Of a DNA stretch of 64,000 nt, positions 34,099-42,483 are shown piece after piece. Numbering within the stretch: position 1 is the stretch's first letter; each line of letters opens with the position of its first letter. Source of the stretch: an uncultured Bacteroidota bacterium (GTDB lineage Bacteria; Bacteroidota; Bacteroidia; Flavobacteriales_F; PHOS-HE28); contig CADEDY010000003.1 of the NCBI GenBank assembly GCA_902826215.1, positions 275,299 to 339,298 on the forward strand, in the 5' to 3' direction. Under the pieces are notes generated by a model, which worked only from the letters and a program-made list of their open reading frames with translations, was not told the DNA's origin and did not search any database. The position numbers were made by a program, and so were the translations under genes.

Positions 34099-35162
34099 CA
34101 AGCGTTCCGGGTTTTGAATTCGTTGAAGATCTGCACCAGGGTCTCCTCGATGCCGTAGCGTGGTGCCCAACCCGGATAGTGGGCTTTGAACTTGGAAAGG
34201 TCGCTCACATACCAGATGTGATCGCCGATGCGGTTCTGATCGGAGAGCGAAACGGTCATGGTGTTCCCGGTGATCTTCTCGCATAAGGCGATGGCTTCCA
34301 ACATGGAGCAGTTCGCAAAGCGACCACCTCCGGCATTGTAGACCTCTGCAACACGCGGCGCTTGGTGGAACGCATCGAACATGGCCACGAGGTCGTCCGA
34401 ATGGATGTTGTCGCGCACCTGTTTGCCCTTGTACCCGAAGATGGTGTAGGGCGTGCGATGAATGGCACACTTCATCAGATAGGAGAGGAATCCATGCAGC
34501 TGTGTGCCGCTGTGTTTCGGGCCGGTCAAACAACCGCCTCGGAAGATCCCGGTGCGCATGCCGAAATAGCGTCCATACTCCTGAACCATCACATCCGCAG
34601 CTACTTTGGAGGCACCGAACAAGCTGTGCTTTGTCTGGTCGATGGACATCTGCTCGTCAATGCCCTCGGCGAAGTACGGGTGCTTGGCGTCGATCTCCCA
34701 ACGCGTTTCGTGCTCGAGCAACGGCAGTGCATTCGGTGTGTCGCCGTACACTTTGTTGGTGCTGGTGAAGATGAATACGGCCTCGGGACACGAGCGACGC
34801 GTAGCTTCCAAAAGATTCAATGTGCCGTTCGCATTCACCTCGAAATCCAAGTGCGGGATGTCCGCAGCCTTGTCGTGGCTGGGCTGGGCAGCGGTGTGAA
34901 CGACCAAACTGATCGCCGATCCGTATTCCGCGAAGATCTTTTCGATGGCGGCGCGATCACGGATGTCCACATTGTGATGAACATAGTTCGGAATGCGCTC
35001 CTGCAACTGATCCACGTGCCACTGTGTGCTCGCCTCCTTGCCGAAGAAAACGCTGCGCATGTCGTTGTCGATACCGACGATGTGATCGAAGCGACCGGCG
35101 AAGAAATTCGTGGCTGCTCCGCCGATGAGTCCTCCGGAACCTGTGATGATGGCGACGCTCAT
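34098..35162 (-). CDS. Sugar-nucleotide epimerase (CDP-tyvelose 2-epimerase-like), catalytic Tyr replaced by Phe
   Basis: A 354-residue extended SDR. The Rossmann motif is TGSGGLIGG at 7-15. TSTNKVYGD and [11 protein letters not shown] are shared with RfbE-type CDP-paratose 2-epimerases, as is [16 protein letters not shown]. At the YxxxK site the sequence is LFGASK: Phe182 replaces Tyr while Lys186 is kept. From memory, a subgroup of these proteins shares the Phe, but I could not check this. It forms a tandem pair with the epimerase 4 bp upstream and is coupled to a methyltransferase and a GT2 gene downstream. CDP-sugar substrate is only a resemblance. Confidence 0.8.
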   Translation of the reverse strand: MSVAIITGSGGLIGGAATNFFAGRFDHIVGIDNDMRSVFFGKEASTQWHVDQLQERIPNYVHHNVDIRDRAAIEKIFAEYGSAISLVVHTAAQPSHDKAADIPHLDFEVNANGTLNLLEATRRSCPEAVFIFTSTNKVYGDTPNALPLLEHETRWEIDAKHPYFAEGIDEQMSIDQTKHSLFGASKVAADVMVQEYGRYFGMRTGIFRGGCLTGPKHSGTQLHGFLSYLMKCAIHRTPYTIFGYKGKQVRDNIHSDDLVAMFDAFHQAPRVAEVYNAGGGRFANCSMLEAIALCEKITGNTMTVSLSDQNRIGDHIWYVSDLSKFKAHYPGWAPRYGIEETLVQIFNEFKTRNA

Positions 35163-35166
35163 GCGG

Positions 35167-36246
35167 TCAAGTCAGGATAGGGCGTAGGCGATCCTCGTGT
35201 TCCTTCAGCCAGGCGTAGGAGTCCGCAAAGATGGCTTTGAGATCACGTTGCGGCGACCATCCGGTGGCCTTCGTTACGCGCGTATTGTCCGTGATGTAGA
35301 GTTTCAGGTCACCTTGGCGATCGGTTGATGCGGCGGTGACGGGGATGTTCTGTCCGGTGGCCTGTTGAGCCAGCTCAGTGAAACCGCGCAAACTGGTGCT
35401 GTTCTGACGACCGCCACCCACATTGAAGGTTTCGCCGGTCACCACATCCATGTGCTCCAACTGCCAGGTCACCAGATCGCACAGGTCGTCGACGTGCAGC
35501 ACGTCGCGCACTTGGGATCCAGCCCCACCGAACCCGATGTACTGCAGTGGAAGATCCCAATGATGCCGAGCGAGCCACAAGAGCACGAAGCCTTGATCGG
35601 TCTTGCCCATTTGCCATGGTCCTGCGATCACGCCGCAACGATCCACCACGGAGCGCAGTCCGTGAATGTCGCTGTACTCGGCGATCATCAGTTCGCTGGC
35701 CAACTTGGTCGCACCGTAAAGGGACCTTACCCCAGCGAGTGGAAATTCCTCAGCGATGCCTTGGTCGGAAGCACCGGTAACGTTGCTCTTGGGATTGATG
35801 TGGAAGCCTTCATCATCGTGTTCGCAGATGCCATTGATCGTCGCGATCGGATAAACACGGCTGGTGCTCAGGAAGACGATGTCCGCCTTGTCGCGGGCAA
35901 CGAGCTCCAAACAGTTGATCGTACCCAACAAGTTGGTGTCGACCACATACTTACTTCCCGCTCCATAGCCTGCAAGTACCGAGGGTTCAGCAGAGCATTC
36001 CACCAAGGCATCGATGCGCGGTAGTCCCTGCAGATCCCCGAGATCACGCACATCGCCATGCACGAATTCCACATCTGCCTCTTTCAACCTTGGAAGGTTC
36101 AGTTCACTGCCGCGTCGCTTCAGATTGTCGAGGGCGATCACCGTGGATCCCGGGTGTCGCTTTTTCCAGGAAAGAGCAATGCTCGATCCCACGAAGCCCG
36201 CGCCGCCGGTAATGAGCAATGTGGCGGAGCGTGGGTTCTGGATCAT
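35167..36246 (-). CDS. NAD-dependent sugar-nucleotide epimerase/dehydratase
   Basis: A 359-residue extended SDR with TGGAGFVGS at 13-21, an intact catalytic YxxxK (Tyr177/Lys181 in SLYGATK), STSRVYP as the Ser-containing strand and [13 protein letters not shown] further on. It lies 4 bp upstream of the Phe-variant epimerase, and the two share their overall layout, so they may act in sequence or as a heterodimer. It is the first gene of the minus-strand operon 36246-32711. The substrate is not determined. Confidence 0.85.
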   Translation of the reverse strand: MIQNPRSATLLITGGAGFVGSSIALSWKKRHPGSTVIALDNLKRRGSELNLPRLKEADVEFVHGDVRDLGDLQGLPRIDALVECSAEPSVLAGYGAGSKYVVDTNLLGTINCLELVARDKADIVFLSTSRVYPIATINGICEHDDEGFHINPKSNVTGASDQGIAEEFPLAGVRSLYGATKLASELMIAEYSDIHGLRSVVDRCGVIAGPWQMGKTDQGFVLLWLARHHWDLPLQYIGFGGAGSQVRDVLHVDDLCDLVTWQLEHMDVVTGETFNVGGGRQNSTSLRGFTELAQQATGQNIPVTAASTDRQGDLKLYITDNTRVTKATGWSPQRDLKAIFADSYAWLKEHEDRLRPILT

Positions 36247-36259
36247 TTTTGGAAGCGGC

Positions 36260-36267
36260 CAAATATA
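36260..36267 (-). promoter_or_regulatory. Candidate -7 promoter box for the epimerase operon
   Basis: On the minus strand TATATTTG matches the Bacteroidota -7 consensus TAnnTTTG, 14 bp before the ATG at 36246. No clear -33 TTTG element is seen at the expected distance. The remaining 159-bp divergent gap to rdgB shows no other structure I can name. Confidence 0.4.
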
Positions 36268-36405
36268 GTCCGCCTACTCGGGGCGGTTCTCTCCTCGAAG
36301 AACGACGACAAGACGAAAGAAGAATGTATACGTTGCCAGGAGCAGATGGAGAGGACGATCTTCGCACCCGCAGGCCCACACGCAGAACGAGGACTGTACT
36401 GACAC

Positions 36406-36981
36406 ATGCAACGATTGGTGCTCTGTACCGGTAATCCGGGGAAGGTGGCCGAAATGCGGGCTTTGCTCCCCGACGGGATCGACCTGCTGTCCTTGCGGGA
36501 TGTCGAACTTCCCGATGACCTTCCCGAAACCGGAGAGACCTTGGAGGCGAATGCGCTGCAGAAAGCGCGTTACGCCTTCGGGTCATCGGGTATCCCATGT
36601 TTAGCGGATGATACGGGACTCGAAGTCGCTGCCTTGGGCGGAGCACCGGGTGTCTACAGCGCACGCTACGCGGGTGAAGCGAAGGACCCGCTCGCCAACA
36701 TGGCGAAGCTGCTGCGCGAACTCGAAGGCCGAACCGACCGTCGGGCAAGGTTCCGTACGGTCCTGGCGCTAGTGGATGCCGATGGCGAACGGACTTTCGA
36801 GGGGCAAGTGAGCGGGGTGATCACGGTACAGGCCATGGGGACCGGTGGCTTCGGATACGATCCCATCTTCCTGCCCGAAGGCAGCGCGCTCACCTTTGCC
36901 CAAATGGAGCCTGGGTCTAAGAATGCGCTCAGCCATCGGGGCCGCGCCATGTGCAGGTTCCTCGATCACTTGGCGCGCTGA
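36406..36981 (+). CDS. rdgB: Non-canonical purine NTP pyrophosphatase (dITP/XTP pyrophosphatase), RdgB/HAM1
   Basis: A 191-residue house-cleaning enzyme that hydrolyses dITP, ITP and XTP to the monophosphates. Family motifs: TGNPGKVAEM near the start, ETLEANALQKARYAF, ADDTGLEVAALGGAPGVYSARYAGE, GTGGFGYDPIFLPEG and SHRGRAM near the end. Standard length. Its last 16 bp overlap the end of the convergent D-Ala-D-Ala ligase gene. Confidence 0.95.
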   Translation: MQRLVLCTGNPGKVAEMRALLPDGIDLLSLRDVELPDDLPETGETLEANALQKARYAFGSSGIPCLADDTGLEVAALGGAPGVYSARYAGEAKDPLANMAKLLRELEGRTDRRARFRTVLALVDADGERTFEGQVSGVITVQAMGTGGFGYDPIFLPEGSALTFAQMEPGSKNALSHRGRAMCRFLDHLAR

Positions 36982-37952
36982 AGCATCGCCTCGACCATAC
37001 CGTTGATCACAGAAGGCACCCCGATCCCATCGGCTTCAAGCATCTTCGGGTAGATGCTCGCTGCGCTGAAGCCGGGCGTGGTGTTCACCTCGATCGTGAT
37101 CAGCTCTTCACCGGTCCAGAAGTGATCCACGCGGGCCATGCCACGACAATCGAGCACCCGGTAAATGGCCGTGGAACGCTCTTGTACGAGTCGCGTAACC
37201 TCCTCGGGTAACGGCGCCGGTACGATCTCCTCGGTATCCGAAGCATGGTACTTCGCTTCGTAGTCGAAGAACTCCCGCGACGTTCGGATCTCACAGATCG
37301 GTAGAGCCCGCACATCATCACCCACGCGCAATACGCCGCAGGTCAGCTCACGCCCGGTAACGGCCGCTTCCACCATAACACTGTCGCACTCCTTGAATGC
37401 CTCCTCCAGAGCGGCTTCCATGGCATCGGCTTGTTTCACTTTGGTCACGCCGAGGCTACTGCCGCTTTGATCGGGTTTCACGAAAACGGGCAGGCCCAAA
37501 GCCGCCAGTTCATCGTGTGGAACGGGAAGGCCCCTCCGAAGCAGTACCGAAGGCGAAACGGGAAAGCCCCACTGGCGCAGGAAGGAAACAGTGCCGAACT
37601 TGCTGAAGGTGAGCGACATGTTCAGCACATCACCGGTCTGGTAGGGCACCCCGAGCATGTCCAAATAGCCCTGTAGTTTGCCGTCCTCGCCCGGTGCGCC
37701 GTGGATGGCGATCAACGCAGCAACGAACGGCTCTGGGCCTTGGCCACGGTCGATGGCGAATGCTCCGCGGTCGAACGGAAGAGCGCTGCCATCCGCAAGT
37801 TCGCTGGTCCACGTTCCACGGGTCACCGTCACGAAGCACGGTTCGAAACGTGCGGTATCCAAGGCCTCTAGCATGCGCTTGGCGCTCTGGTGGCTGATCA
37901 CGGATTCCCCGGAATAGCCTCCACGCAGAATGGCGATCAGCGGACGTTTCAT
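36966..37952 (-). CDS. ddl: D-alanine--D-alanine ligase
   Basis: A 328-residue ATP-grasp enzyme that makes the D-Ala-D-Ala dipeptide of peptidoglycan. AIHGAPGEDGKLQGYLDMLGVP is the classic N-terminal block; FVKPDQSGSSLGVTKV lies in the ATP-grasp core, GRELTCGVL follows, and VNTTPGFSAASIYPKMLEADG is the C-terminal signature. The ATG at 37952 (MKRPLIAILRGG) is chosen because the upstream extension is non-conserved. It is divergent from a PASTA-domain gene, a fitting neighbour for cell-wall work. Confidence 0.93.
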   Translation of the reverse strand: MKRPLIAILRGGYSGESVISHQSAKRMLEALDTARFEPCFVTVTRGTWTSELADGSALPFDRGAFAIDRGQGPEPFVAALIAIHGAPGEDGKLQGYLDMLGVPYQTGDVLNMSLTFSKFGTVSFLRQWGFPVSPSVLLRRGLPVPHDELAALGLPVFVKPDQSGSSLGVTKVKQADAMEAALEEAFKECDSVMVEAAVTGRELTCGVLRVGDDVRALPICEIRTSREFFDYEAKYHASDTEEIVPAPLPEEVTRLVQERSTAIYRVLDCRGMARVDHFWTGEELITIEVNTTPGFSAASIYPKMLEADGIGVPSVINGMVEAMLQRAK

Positions 37953-38058
37953 GCTGTTGGTAGTTGGCGCAAAGCTGTGTGGTCGCCCCTGTGGAACGTA
38001 TGCCGCAAGGGCGAAAGTGTGAACGGCCCGCTGTGGAACGGCCACAACCTCAGGCGGC

Positions 38059-38066
38059 TATCTTTG
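38059..38066 (+). promoter_or_regulatory. Candidate -7 promoter box for the PASTA-T9SS-RluD operon
   Basis: TATCTTTG matches TAnnTTTG and lies 32 bp upstream of the ATG at 38099. No convincing -33 element is present. A 10-bp direct repeat, CTGTGGAACG, occurs at 37989-37998 and 38031-38040 in the same ddl/PASTA divergent gap, 42 bp apart (about four helical turns), and could be a binding site pair. Confidence 0.38.
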
Positions 38067-38098
38067 GCGCCGCCTGTTCCCACGGGCGTCCAAGACCA

Positions 38099-38923
38099 AT
38101 GCGCAATTCCTTGATCCGATTCCTACTTCCATTGCTCGTGGCGGGTGCCTTGCTGCTGGGGGGCTGGTTCTGGTTGCGCACCTACACCAAGCACGGGGTG
38201 GCCATGCGTGTGCCCGACCTGAAAGGATTGAGCTTGGAGGAGGCCCAGAGCATGCTACATGCCCGCGAACTCAGCGCCTTGGTGATCGATTCGGTCTATT
38301 CCGATGAGTTGCCGAAGGGGAGCATCGTGGATCAGGACCCGGATGCGGGCCTCGAGGTGAAGCCCGGTCGGAAAGTGTACGTGGTGCTGAATGCCAACCA
38401 ACCGAAGATGATCGATATGCCGCGGCTTGTCGACCTTTCCAAGCGCCAGGCGATCTCCGTGCTCGATATCATCGGCTTGAAAGTGCAAGAACTCCAGTAC
38501 AAGCCGGACCCGTGTGTGGATTGCGTGATCGGTCAATTGTACAAGGGGCAGCCCATCGCGGCCGATGCGCGGATCCGTCGGGGTGAGTCGATCACGTTGG
38601 TGCTGGGCAGCGGAGACAAGGGTGAACGCGTCCCAATACCGGACCTGGTCGGATTGACCAATGCCGAAGTAGCGATGGTGTTGAACATGGCTTCGTTGAA
38701 CTTGGGGATCCTCGTGGAATGCAAGGACTGCAATACACCGTCCGATTCCACGTTGGCGAGGGTACGCCGGCAATCGCCACCGGCAAGTACCAACGACCGC
38801 ATCGCCTTGGGCAGTACCATCGATATCTGGCTCACCGCCGACACGACCGGCCTAAGACCGAATGCGGATTGGAACGATCCCGCGCGTTACCTCGGAAAGG
38901 ACTCTTTGGACGATGACCTGTAG
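38099..38923 (+). CDS. Membrane-anchored triple-PASTA-domain protein
   Basis: A 274-residue protein. One N-terminal helix (about 6-27) anchors three extracytoplasmic PASTA domains (about 36-99, 104-170, 177-247), each with the VPDLxGLSLEEA-type start and a PxAGxxxxxGxxxxV end. PASTA domains bind peptidoglycan or muropeptides. There is no kinase or transpeptidase domain. CxxC pairs occur in the second (139-142) and third (208-211) PASTA domains, which could form disulfides. The ATG at 38099 starts directly before the helix. It overlaps the next T9SS gene by 11 bp and is divergent from ddl. Confidence 0.88.
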   Translation: MRNSLIRFLLPLLVAGALLLGGWFWLRTYTKHGVAMRVPDLKGLSLEEAQSMLHARELSALVIDSVYSDELPKGSIVDQDPDAGLEVKPGRKVYVVLNANQPKMIDMPRLVDLSKRQAISVLDIIGLKVQELQYKPDPCVDCVIGQLYKGQPIAADARIRRGESITLVLGSGDKGERVPIPDLVGLTNAEVAMVLNMASLNLGILVECKDCNTPSDSTLARVRRQSPPASTNDRIALGSTIDIWLTADTTGLRPNADWNDPARYLGKDSLDDDL

Positions 38924-41159
38924 ACACTTCTCCTTCCTCGCATCGATCATGGTCGCCTCGATCGCCTTCGGGCAGGGTGAGGTGTTGCGCGCCCTTTCGA
39001 CCCGGCCGGTGGTGGAACGCGGCCAGGCCAAGGATGCCGTTGATCGGATCTTCATCTATCAGAACGGAACGCAAGAGATCCCGTTGATGGATGATTTCTC
39101 CATCGACCGCACACGCAAGCGGAATGCGCAGGAAGGCGATCCGGACGTAACGCTGGATCAGACGATCTACCGTTTGGAAGTCGGTGGTATCTCCACGCCG
39201 GGCATGCGCTTCTCGTTGGATTCGACCTTTCGCCGCACGGTCGATGGAGCGGAGCCTCCCGTAACCACGCGCACCCCGTTGCCCAGTGTGTTCGTTACTG
39301 TTCGCGACCTGAGCGTGTACCCGCCGACGTCGCAGATTGTGGAGGCATGGCCGGCCTACAGCATCCTTGACTCGCTCACAGCTCCTCCGCCGGATACAAC
39401 CTTCCAAACAAGCCCGGCGCTGATCCAGGATTCGCTCTTGGTGTACGGTGTCGCACCTGCCGGTGGCACCTATGTCATGAACGATGTGGAGACGCCACTG
39501 ATCCTGTGGGAGGACGACGATGTGTACATCAATGGAACCTATCCTGTGGAGCCACCGACGATCGGGGTAGCTACGTTCGATGGATTGGCGCGTACGGGCT
39601 ATCCGTACGACTTCCCGAACTACACATCCTATGGTCGCGCGGATAAGCTCACCTCCGTGCCGATCAACCTGGAGTACCCGGCGAGTGATTCCATCTACCT
39701 CAGTTTCTTCTATCAGGCGAAGGGCTTGAGCGGTGATTCGATCCCGCAACTCGGCGATAGCTTGTTGCTCGAATTCTATGCACCGTTGGAACAGTCGTGG
39801 TACCGGGTCTGGGGCATTCCGTATGTGGATCAAGCACCTTTCCAGCAGATCCTGATCCCGATAACGCAATCACGGTTCTTGAAAAGCACGTTCCAGTTCC
39901 GGTTCGTGAACTACGCGACCTTGAGCGGTTCGTTCGATCACTGGCACGTGGATTATGTGCGCCTCGGTGCGCAGCGAACTTTCAACGATGTGCGTTTGGT
40001 GGATGTGGCCTACATGTATCCGGAGGCGAGTATTCTGCAGACGTACACCTCGGTTCCCTTCGCCCGGTTCGAGGATGCACCTTCCACGGCGATGGCGCTG
40101 CAAGTGCAGGAGAAGCTGCGCAATCTGGACATCAACGACCGCTTCATCACCTATGGCATGTCGGCGGTGAACGAGGATGGTGGACCGCTCACCAACTTCA
40201 CGAACGGTGTGAATTCCAGTGGTAACGCGGCATCGATCCTCACGGTGGACCATGCGATCAATAGCGCGCCGAACAGTTTCGTTTACGACAATTCACCCAG
40301 CACCGATGCGGCCTTCTGGGATGTGAAGTTCTGGTCGAACGCCACGCCGGACATCAACCGGTACAACGATACCATTCACTTGATCCAAGAGTTGAGCAAC
40401 TATTACGCGTACGATGATGGCTCTGCGGAAGCGGGTTATGGCTTGAATGCAGCTGGCGCGAAACTGGCCTATCGATTCGACCTCATTGGTGCGGATTCCT
40501 TGCGTGCGATCCGCATGTACTTCAACCCTATCGCGAACCAACCGCCGAACACACCACCGTACGATGGCTCCTTCTTACTGACAGTTTGGACCAGCTTGAG
40601 CCCTGAGGTGATCCAACACCAGAACTTCTCCTTCTCCTCTCCGGAGTATCGGTTGGATGGTATCGACCACTTCGTGGAATATGCGTTGGACTCCACCATC
40701 CGCGTGGAAGGCACCATCTACGTCGGTTGGACCCAGACCAATACTGCGGCGATGAACATCGGGTTCGATCGCAACCGCAACAACAAAACGAAGATCTTTT
40801 ACAACGTCGGTGGCAGCTGGGCCAACACCAGTTTCAATGGATCGCTGATGATGCGTCCCGTGATGGTTTCCGGAGTGGATCCGTGGGCGGGAGTGGAAGA
40901 GTTGAACGCCGAGCCCGGTGCGTTGCTGCTCTACCCGAACCCTGCGCATGATCGGGTTCGCGTTTCACTTGCGGAAGGTGTTCCCGCCCGATCCACCATT
41001 GTTTGCATGGATGCTACCGGCCGCGTCGTGGCTTCGATCCCTGCGAATTCGACCTTGGAATTCTCGACCGGCGATCTCGCCAACGGCCTGTATGTTGTGC
41101 GTGTGAACGACGCCAACGGTCTCCCACTTGCACAAGGACGCCTCGTCGTCCAACACTGA
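38913..41159 (+). CDS. Secreted protein with T9SS type A sorting domain
   Basis: A 748-residue protein. The start at 38913 gives the signal peptide MTCRHFSFLASIMVASIAFG. The body is beta-rich, with many aromatic and Asn/Asp turn residues, and has no enzyme motif I recognise. The last ~80 residues are a type A sorting domain: LLYPNPAHDRVRVSL, then a DATGRVV strand, GLYVVRV and a basic end. It is therefore exported through the T9SS. The gene overlaps the PASTA gene by 11 bp and the rluD-like gene by 1 bp (TGATG). Confidence 0.85.
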   Translation: MTCRHFSFLASIMVASIAFGQGEVLRALSTRPVVERGQAKDAVDRIFIYQNGTQEIPLMDDFSIDRTRKRNAQEGDPDVTLDQTIYRLEVGGISTPGMRFSLDSTFRRTVDGAEPPVTTRTPLPSVFVTVRDLSVYPPTSQIVEAWPAYSILDSLTAPPPDTTFQTSPALIQDSLLVYGVAPAGGTYVMNDVETPLILWEDDDVYINGTYPVEPPTIGVATFDGLARTGYPYDFPNYTSYGRADKLTSVPINLEYPASDSIYLSFFYQAKGLSGDSIPQLGDSLLLEFYAPLEQSWYRVWGIPYVDQAPFQQILIPITQSRFLKSTFQFRFVNYATLSGSFDHWHVDYVRLGAQRTFNDVRLVDVAYMYPEASILQTYTSVPFARFEDAPSTAMALQVQEKLRNLDINDRFITYGMSAVNEDGGPLTNFTNGVNSSGNAASILTVDHAINSAPNSFVYDNSPSTDAAFWDVKFWSNATPDINRYNDTIHLIQELSNYYAYDDGSAEAGYGLNAAGAKLAYRFDLIGADSLRAIRMYFNPIANQPPNTPPYDGSFLLTVWTSLSPEVIQHQNFSFSSPEYRLDGIDHFVEYALDSTIRVEGTIYVGWTQTNTAAMNIGFDRNRNNKTKIFYNVGGSWANTSFNGSLMMRPVMVSGVDPWAGVEELNAEPGALLLYPNPAHDRVRVSLAEGVPARSTIVCMDATGRVVASIPANSTLEFSTGDLANGLYVVRVNDANGLPLAQGRLVVQH

Positions 41160-42256
41160 TGGACAACGAACTCGACGTAGTAGGGGAGGAACAGGAACTC
41201 TTCGAACATCACCGCATCGTTTGCGATCCGAACCAGTCGCTGATCCGGCTGGACAAATTCCTCTTCGATCGCCTCGCGCACACCTCGCGCAACCGCATCC
41301 AGGTCGCTGCGAAGGCGGGCAATGTGCTGGTGAACGAGAAGCCTGCGAAGCCGAGCCAGAAGGTGAAGCCCGGTGATACGATCAGCATCGTATTGCCTTA
41401 TCCACAACGCGATACGGAGATCCAGCCGGAGGACATCCCACTGAGCGTGCTCTACGAGGACGACCACATCCTGGTGATCGACAAGCAAGCCGGACTCGTT
41501 GTGCATCCAGGACATGGCAACTGGTACGGCACCCTGGTGAACGCGCTGCTGTTCCACTTCGGAAAACTGCCGAGCACACCGGGTGCGGAGATCCCACGTC
41601 CCGGTCTTGTGCATCGCTTGGACAAGGACACGAGCGGTGTGATGGTGATCGGCAAGACGGAGGAAGCGCTCACGCACCTGGCGCGTCAATTCTTCGAACG
41701 CACGAGCGACCGTCGCTACAACGCCTTGGTATGGGGTGATTTCGATGAGGACGAAGGCGAGATCGAAGGCCACATCGGTCGCTCGGTCAAGGATCGCACG
41801 GTGCAGGCGGTCTTCCCGGATGGCGATCAGGGCAAGCATGCATTGACACGCTGGAAGGTGATCGAGCGCTTCCGCTACATCACCTTGGTGGAGTGCAAAT
41901 TGGAAACAGGCCGCACGCACCAGATCCGCGTGCACATGCAGTGGAAAGGGCACCCGCTATTCAACGATGCCAACTACGGCGGCAATCGCGTCCTGAAGGG
42001 AACGACGTTCACGAAGTACAAGCAGTTCGTCGAGAACTGCTTCAAGATGATCCCGCGCCAAGCCTTGCACGCTCGCACCTTGGACATCACGCACCCGATC
42101 ACCGGCGAACGCATGCATTTCGAAAGTCCCCTGCCGCAGGACATGCAGACCGTACTGGACAAGTGGCGCCACTACACGGCGTATAAGCCCAAAGGAGGCG
42201 AGGAGGACGACGACGAAGAGCCCTTGGACAAGGAGGCGGTGAACAACATGAAGTGA
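41159..42256 (+). CDS. Ribosomal large subunit pseudouridine synthase, RluA/RluD family
   Basis: A 365-residue enzyme. An S4-like RNA-binding domain (about 20-95: RLDKFLFDRLAHTSRNRIQ and a KPGDTISI end) precedes the catalytic domain with PGLVHRLDKDTSGVMV, where the Asp of RLDxxTSG is the nucleophile, and GRTHQIRVHM. It probably modifies 23S rRNA as RluD does. The tail (EEDDDEEPLDKEAV) is unusually acidic. The ATG at 41159 shares a base with the previous stop. It is likely cotranscribed with the PASTA and T9SS genes. Confidence 0.9.
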   Translation: MDNELDVVGEEQELFEHHRIVCDPNQSLIRLDKFLFDRLAHTSRNRIQVAAKAGNVLVNEKPAKPSQKVKPGDTISIVLPYPQRDTEIQPEDIPLSVLYEDDHILVIDKQAGLVVHPGHGNWYGTLVNALLFHFGKLPSTPGAEIPRPGLVHRLDKDTSGVMVIGKTEEALTHLARQFFERTSDRRYNALVWGDFDEDEGEIEGHIGRSVKDRTVQAVFPDGDQGKHALTRWKVIERFRYITLVECKLETGRTHQIRVHMQWKGHPLFNDANYGGNRVLKGTTFTKYKQFVENCFKMIPRQALHARTLDITHPITGERMHFESPLPQDMQTVLDKWRHYTAYKPKGGEEDDDEEPLDKEAVNNMK

Positions 42257-42267
42257 GCTCCACTTCA
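42249..42267. terminator. Small hairpin between convergent genes
   Basis: TGAAGTG and CACTTCA form a perfect 7-bp stem with a 5-nt loop (AGCTC), covering the stop codons of both the + strand RluD-like gene and the minus-strand small membrane protein gene. No T-rich tail follows on either strand, so termination here is only a suggestion. Confidence 0.35.
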
Positions 42268-42483
42268 CGAAATGTTCACGACCTTGTAGAGCAGGTTGCA
42301 GATCAGTAGCACTCCCATCGCCCAGGCAAACAGACGCCAATAGGATCCTTGTCGATAGAAGCGAGGATCGTATGGTGCATCTTGTGTGAAAGAGAACCAG
42401 ATCCAGTGGATCGGCCAAACGGAAAGTGCCACCACAGGGGCGCAAATGCAAATGAAGAAGGGGGGTAGTTCATTCAACTTCAC
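42265..42483 (-). CDS. Small two-helix membrane protein at the end of the menaquinone operon
   Basis: A 72-residue protein when started at a GTG (42483) that overlaps the MenE stop as GTGA; the only ATG start would lie inside menE. Two hydrophobic segments (FFICICAPVVALSVWPIHWIWF and WAMGVLLICNLLYKVV) predict two membrane helices with a polar DPRFYRQGSYWR loop between. I do not recognise a family. Its position at the 3' end of the men operon suggests, but does not show, a link to quinone metabolism. Confidence 0.6.
   Translation of the reverse strand: MKLNELPPFFICICAPVVALSVWPIHWIWFSFTQDAPYDPRFYRQGSYWRLFAWAMGVLLICNLLYKVVNIS

Noticed and set aside
13274-36246. The glycan locus as a recently acquired island
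   Set aside because: The alternating blocks and lack of housekeeping genes hint at it, but I saw no integrase, tRNA end, transposase or flanking direct repeat, and base use looks like that of the neighbours.
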